Of a stretch of DNA of 7,787 nt, positions 4,725 through 7,787 are shown piece by piece. This DNA comes from Oscillospiraceae bacterium (GTDB lineage Bacteria > Bacillota > Clostridia > Christensenellales > Aristaeellaceae), in contig JAISBH010000038.1 in the NCBI GenBank assembly GCA_031266295.1, positions 1 to 7,787 on the forward strand. Direction: 5' to 3'. The position numbers and the translations under genes are program-made. Each line of letters opens with the position of its first letter. The stretch's first letter is position 1. A model generated the notes under the pieces. It worked only from the letters and a program-made list of their open reading frames with translations. It was not told the origin of the DNA and did no database searches.

Positions 4725-7463
4725 ATGCAGCCAATTATAGATAAACCCCTGCGGGCGACGGTATTCGCGCCGCGCGTACGTAACGGTAATTTCATGCTGT
4801 CAACGCTGGCCGCTTGCGTGAAGATAGCCGCGCTGCTGACGCTGGTCGCGGGTTTGGTGGTCGTGGGCGTGGTTGTAGGCATCGCTAAGGCATATGTTGA
4901 AACCGCGCCGGATCTGGACGTGGGCAACTTCGACGATCAGGCGCAGACCTCGTTCATATACGATTCGGCTGGGAACCTTATCATGGACTACAAGGGCACT
5001 GAGGATCGCGTGCTGGTCAACATCACCGAGATACCGGAGATGCTGCAGCACGCGTTTGTCGCGATTGAGGACGAGCGCTTCTATCAGCACGCGGGCGTTG
5101 ACGTGAAGCGCATACTGGGCGCGTTCGTCAGCAACCTGACCAGCAGCTCCACCCAAGGCGGATCGACGATCACTCAGCAGCTGATCAAGCAGAGGTTGCT
5201 AAGCACCGAGCAATCCTATAAGAGAAAGATCCAAGAAGCGTACCTGGCCATGGAGCTGGAATCCCGATACACGAAGGAGCAGATACTGGAATCTTATCTG
5301 AACACGATCTACCTGGGCGAAAACTACTACGGAGTAAAGACCGCCGCCTATGGCTATTTCGGCAAGGACTTGAAAGACCTGACGCTGCGCGAGTGCGCGA
5401 TGCTGGCGGGCGTGACACGCAGTCCATACTACTATAATCCAAGAAGAAACTTCTATACACGCAACACCGGCGAATCCCAGAGCGTCGGCATCACCAACAA
5501 CCGGACTGATTACGTGCTGCGGATGATGTACGAGAATCAATTCATCACCCAGCAGGAATACCAGGCCGCGCAGAATACGTCTACGGCCAATGTGCTCCAG
5601 ACCGCGCCGGGCAGCAACGAACCCATATATAAGTATACATATTATGTGGAATACGCGCTGCACGACGTCGTCACGCGGATGCTGGAGGTATATCAATACG
5701 AGGATACCTCGGCTAACCGAAGCAAGATCGAGAACATGCTGCGCACGGGCGGATACAGCATATACCTGTGCGTCGACCCGGAAATTCAGAACATATTGGA
5801 CAAGACGCTGTCGGAATGGACCAATTATCCGCGCCTGCGCGATCCAAGCGACAATATATACCGCGCGCGCAACGCGGACGGCACATACACCGAGATACCC
5901 CAGCCCCAGGCCGCGGCAGTCGTATACGACTACCGCACAGGCGAACTGAAGGCGATAGCGGGCGGACGCTACCTTCCCACCCAACGTTTAACGCTGAACC
6001 GCGCGTGGGAGATGCGTATGCCGGTCGGCTCGTCGATAAAGCCGCTGACCGTGTACGCCCCGGCGCTGGAGCTGGGCGCGTCGCCGGCCAGCATAGTATT
6101 CAACATGCCTATACCCATACCCGGATGGAAGAACAGCGAGGGCGAGGATTCGTTCCCGCAGAATTACGGCGGTGGAGGGTATACGGGTGCGGAGACGCTG
6201 CGCCGCGCGATGCGCACATCTCACAACACATCGGCCGCGCAGGCGCTGACCAACTATGTCGGTGTTGAGAACGCCTATACATTCCTAAAGATGCTGGGCG
6301 TAGACGACCGTAACATCAACAAGGACGGTTACGGTCTGGCGCTGGGCTCCTCCGGGGTCACGCCGCTTCAGATGTCGGTAGCGTTCGGCACGATAGCCAA
6401 CAGCGGCGTATACCTGCAGCCGGCGTCGTTCTCAAGGGTGATCGACGCGGGGGGGAACGTGATACTCGATACACGCATATCGCAGGAGAAGCGGCAGGTG
6501 TTCCAGGCGTCGACGGCTTGGATGATCACCGATATGCTCAAGGAGGCTGTGGAGAGCGGCACGGGCACGTCGGCGAAGATAAGCGGACAGACCGTGGGCG
6601 GCAAGACGGGCACGAACAGCGATTATAAGGGCGTGTTCTTTGCGGGCATGACCGGCTGGTACTCGGGCGCGGTGTGGATAGGGCACGATAACTACAAGGC
6701 GTTGACGTCGAACGCGACGGGTGGCGATTACGCCGCGCCGTTGTGGCAGGCGTTCATGAAGGAGATTCACACGGCGAAGAATCTGTCGAATCGGGAGATT
6801 ATCGACGCGTCGCCCGAGGAGGTCGGGTTGGTGAAGGTGACGACGTGCGGGGTATCGGGGCTGCTGGCGACGGACGCGTGCCGCAACGATATCAACGGTT
6901 ACTCTGTGGTGACTGATTACTGGCGCGAGGGCACTCAGCCGACCGCGTACTGCCCGGTACACCAAAAGTACACCATATGCACCGAGACGGGCTTGATCGC
7001 GACCGAGTATTGTCCCTCGACTAAGACCGCGTCGGGTGTATTCATACCGAACGGGCATCCGCTGTATAATCTCACAAGGACGTATAAGAGCACGATAGAG
7101 AAATATTTGGGCAAGTTCGCCACGCTGCAGATAAGCGGCGGCGTGAACGAGCTGGACGCGGTGCTGAACGGGATGCAATGCACGCTGCACACGGAACCGG
7201 AGTATCAGACGCCCAACTGGACGATCATTGTGGCCGACGGAGCGCCCGCGGACGCCAACCTGGTGCGGGAGGCGCAGGCGCTGATATCGGACGGTTACGC
7301 GAGGCTTGCGGCTGTGGGATATACGCTTTCGACGGAGGATTTCCGTACGTTCGCGGAAGCGATCACGATGACCGAGCAGACGCTGTACAGCAACGGCAGC
7401 GCGGCCGCGCTGCAATACGCAATGCAGAGCCTGCAGTCGATCATGGCGAGGTATGCGTATTGA
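4725..7463 (+). CDS. Class A penicillin-binding protein (bifunctional transglycosylase/transpeptidase)
   Basis: A complete 912-residue membrane-anchored enzyme that polymerises lipid II into glycan strands and cross-links the peptides. Seen: a short cytoplasmic tail; one hydrophobic segment at about 33-54; a GT51 domain with EDERFYQHAG (catalytic E115), GGSTITQQ (145-152), RKIQE (167-171) and ESYLNTIYLG (YLN 191-193); then a transpeptidase domain with SSIK (nucleophile S436, K439), SHN (499-501) and KTGT (627-630). All catalytic motifs are intact. About 280 residues follow KTG: a cysteine-bearing section (C708, C719, C743, C752, C763) holding two related 12-mers of form CxxxGLxATxxC, then a probably helical end. 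Known: similar Cys-containing tails occur in clostridial relatives. It has its own promoter and lies 106 bp after the amidohydrolase, so a functional link to the upstream genes is unlikely. The start at 4725 is set by TGGAGG. Confidence 0.96.
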   Translation: MQPIIDKPLRATVFAPRVRNGNFMLSTLAACVKIAALLTLVAGLVVVGVVVGIAKAYVETAPDLDVGNFDDQAQTSFIYDSAGNLIMDYKGTEDRVLVNITEIPEMLQHAFVAIEDERFYQHAGVDVKRILGAFVSNLTSSSTQGGSTITQQLIKQRLLSTEQSYKRKIQEAYLAMELESRYTKEQILESYLNTIYLGENYYGVKTAAYGYFGKDLKDLTLRECAMLAGVTRSPYYYNPRRNFYTRNTGESQSVGITNNRTDYVLRMMYENQFITQQEYQAAQNTSTANVLQTAPGSNEPIYKYTYYVEYALHDVVTRMLEVYQYEDTSANRSKIENMLRTGGYSIYLCVDPEIQNILDKTLSEWTNYPRLRDPSDNIYRARNADGTYTEIPQPQAAAVVYDYRTGELKAIAGGRYLPTQRLTLNRAWEMRMPVGSSIKPLTVYAPALELGASPASIVFNMPIPIPGWKNSEGEDSFPQNYGGGGYTGAETLRRAMRTSHNTSAAQALTNYVGVENAYTFLKMLGVDDRNINKDGYGLALGSSGVTPLQMSVAFGTIANSGVYLQPASFSRVIDAGGNVILDTRISQEKRQVFQASTAWMITDMLKEAVESGTGTSAKISGQTVGGKTGTNSDYKGVFFAGMTGWYSGAVWIGHDNYKALTSNATGGDYAAPLWQAFMKEIHTAKNLSNREIIDASPEEVGLVKVTTCGVSGLLATDACRNDINGYSVVTDYWREGTQPTAYCPVHQKYTICTETGLIATEYCPSTKTASGVFIPNGHPLYNLTRTYKSTIEKYLGKFATLQISGGVNELDAVLNGMQCTLHTEPEYQTPNWTIIVADGAPADANLVREAQALISDGYARLAAVGYTLSTEDFRTFAEAITMTEQTLYSNGSAAALQYAMQSLQSIMARYAY

Positions 7464-7486
7464 CGGATTGACCTTGGGTTGACGGC

Positions 7487-7530
7487 GGCGCATCCGCGCC
7501 TTCGGGAAGGGGACTCACGTCCCCCTCCCG
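7487..7530 (+). terminator. Two consecutive stable hairpins after the penicillin-binding protein gene
   Basis: GGCGC-ATCC-GCGCC (7487-7500) is followed by a 12-position stem, 7503-7514 with 7519-7530 around the loop TCAC, with a single A-C mismatch. They begin 24 bases after the TGA. No T-tract follows either hairpin, so this is not a textbook intrinsic terminator; it may still act as a 3' end-stabilising structure or be the first part of the hairpin array downstream. Confidence 0.45.
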
Positions 7531-7545
7531 ACCTCCCTCGTGGAA

Positions 7546-7593
7546 CCCCCTCTGTCGCTGCGGCGACATCTCCCCCTAGGGGGGCGATGAGGG
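7546..7593 (+). repeat. Dispersed repeat unit, additional 48-bp copy
   Basis: Identical over 48 bases to 2735-2782, in the same orientation, more than 4.7 kb away. It keeps both internal palindromes but lacks the last 9 bases (TTGTCGATT) of the longer unit. Perfect identity between non-coding copies suggests recent spread or active homogenisation, and that the element is present elsewhere in the genome. Confidence 0.92.
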
Positions 7594-7787
7594 CTGGAGG
7601 GACGGGTTGCGTTACGAAATAGACTATCCAGGTACGACCGGCAATCCGAAGCCGGTAGATTGTGTATCACGATGGTCCAGGCGAAGCCTGGTCAGGATTC
7701 GAAAGGGCGGATAGCCCTTCGCAGGGTCCGGGACAGAGTCCCGAAACCTCCGTTGTACCCCCATCGGGGGGAAGGGGGGCGTTCCTC
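7594..7787 (+). other. Hairpin-rich non-coding region, no gene seen
   Basis: No convincing reading frame lies here on either strand. The region is a row of short perfect inverted repeats: ACCGGC/GCCGGT (7637-7642, 7651-7656), CCAGGC/GCCTGG (7677-7682, 7686-7691), AAGGGC/GCCCTT (7703-7708, 7714-7719), CGGGAC/GTCCCG (7729-7734, 7738-7743) and CCCCC/GGGGG (7758-7762, 7766-7770). The stems differ from one another in sequence but share length (5-6 bp), short loops of 3-8 bases and GC richness. I recognise no tRNA, riboswitch or other known RNA. It could be a structured RNA, the rest of a composite intergenic repeat, or the leader of a gene beyond the window. Confidence 0.6.

Noticed and set aside
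6432..7493. 353-codon open frame on the minus strand opposite the penicillin-binding protein C-terminus
   Set aside because: It is the shadow of a well-supported gene with intact catalytic motifs. The product is arginine-rich, low in recognisable motifs and starts in the hairpin region without a ribosome binding site.
7637..7743. tRNA or known riboswitch in the hairpin region
   Set aside because: No cloverleaf with acceptor pairing, no conserved T-loop, and no conserved core of a riboswitch class that I recognise.

Overview
The window is a GC-rich stretch of bacterial chromosome with all recognisable genes on the + strand. The style of the class A penicillin-binding protein (a cysteine-containing tail with CxxxGLxATxxC motifs), the strong purine-rich Shine-Dalgarno sites and the pairing of an XRE-cupin regulator with an acyl-CoA synthetase suggest a GC-rich Firmicute, probably a Clostridia-class organism. 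This placement is an inference from style, not from a marker gene. Isoleucine ATA codons are common despite the high GC content.

Layout: (1) bases 2-379, the C-terminal end of a glycoside hydrolase family 2 enzyme whose start lies outside the window; (2) 424-1005, an XRE-type helix-turn-helix regulator with a C-terminal cupin; (3) 1048-2691, an AMP-forming acyl-CoA synthetase of the acetyl/medium-chain type; (4) 2692-3058, a non-coding segment dominated by a 57-bp perfect inverted repeat, a degenerate third copy and a very strong but unassigned ribosome binding site; (5) 3059-4618, a YtcJ-like metal-dependent amidohydrolase carrying an in-frame 18-bp tandem duplication; (6) 4619-4724, a short promoter region with a perfect TATAAT; (7) 4725-7463, a complete bifunctional class A penicillin-binding protein; (8) 7464-7787, a non-coding tail made almost entirely of short GC-rich hairpins and containing a further 48-bp copy of the repeat from region 4.

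Working together: the regulator and the synthetase are 42 bp apart and look like one transcription unit, with the cupin plausibly sensing a carboxylate or its CoA ester. The amidohydrolase may feed the same pathway by releasing an acid from an amide or similar substrate, but a 367-bp repeat-filled gap separates it from the synthetase, so this link is weaker. The penicillin-binding protein has its own promoter and is probably unrelated to the catabolic genes. The exact 9-mer GGTTATATA occurs four times, always on the + strand and always between genes.

I do not see a defence system, mobile element with a transposase, CRISPR array, tRNA or rRNA. The least explained parts are the dispersed hairpin/repeat elements in the two non-coding segments and the shared GGTTATATA motif.
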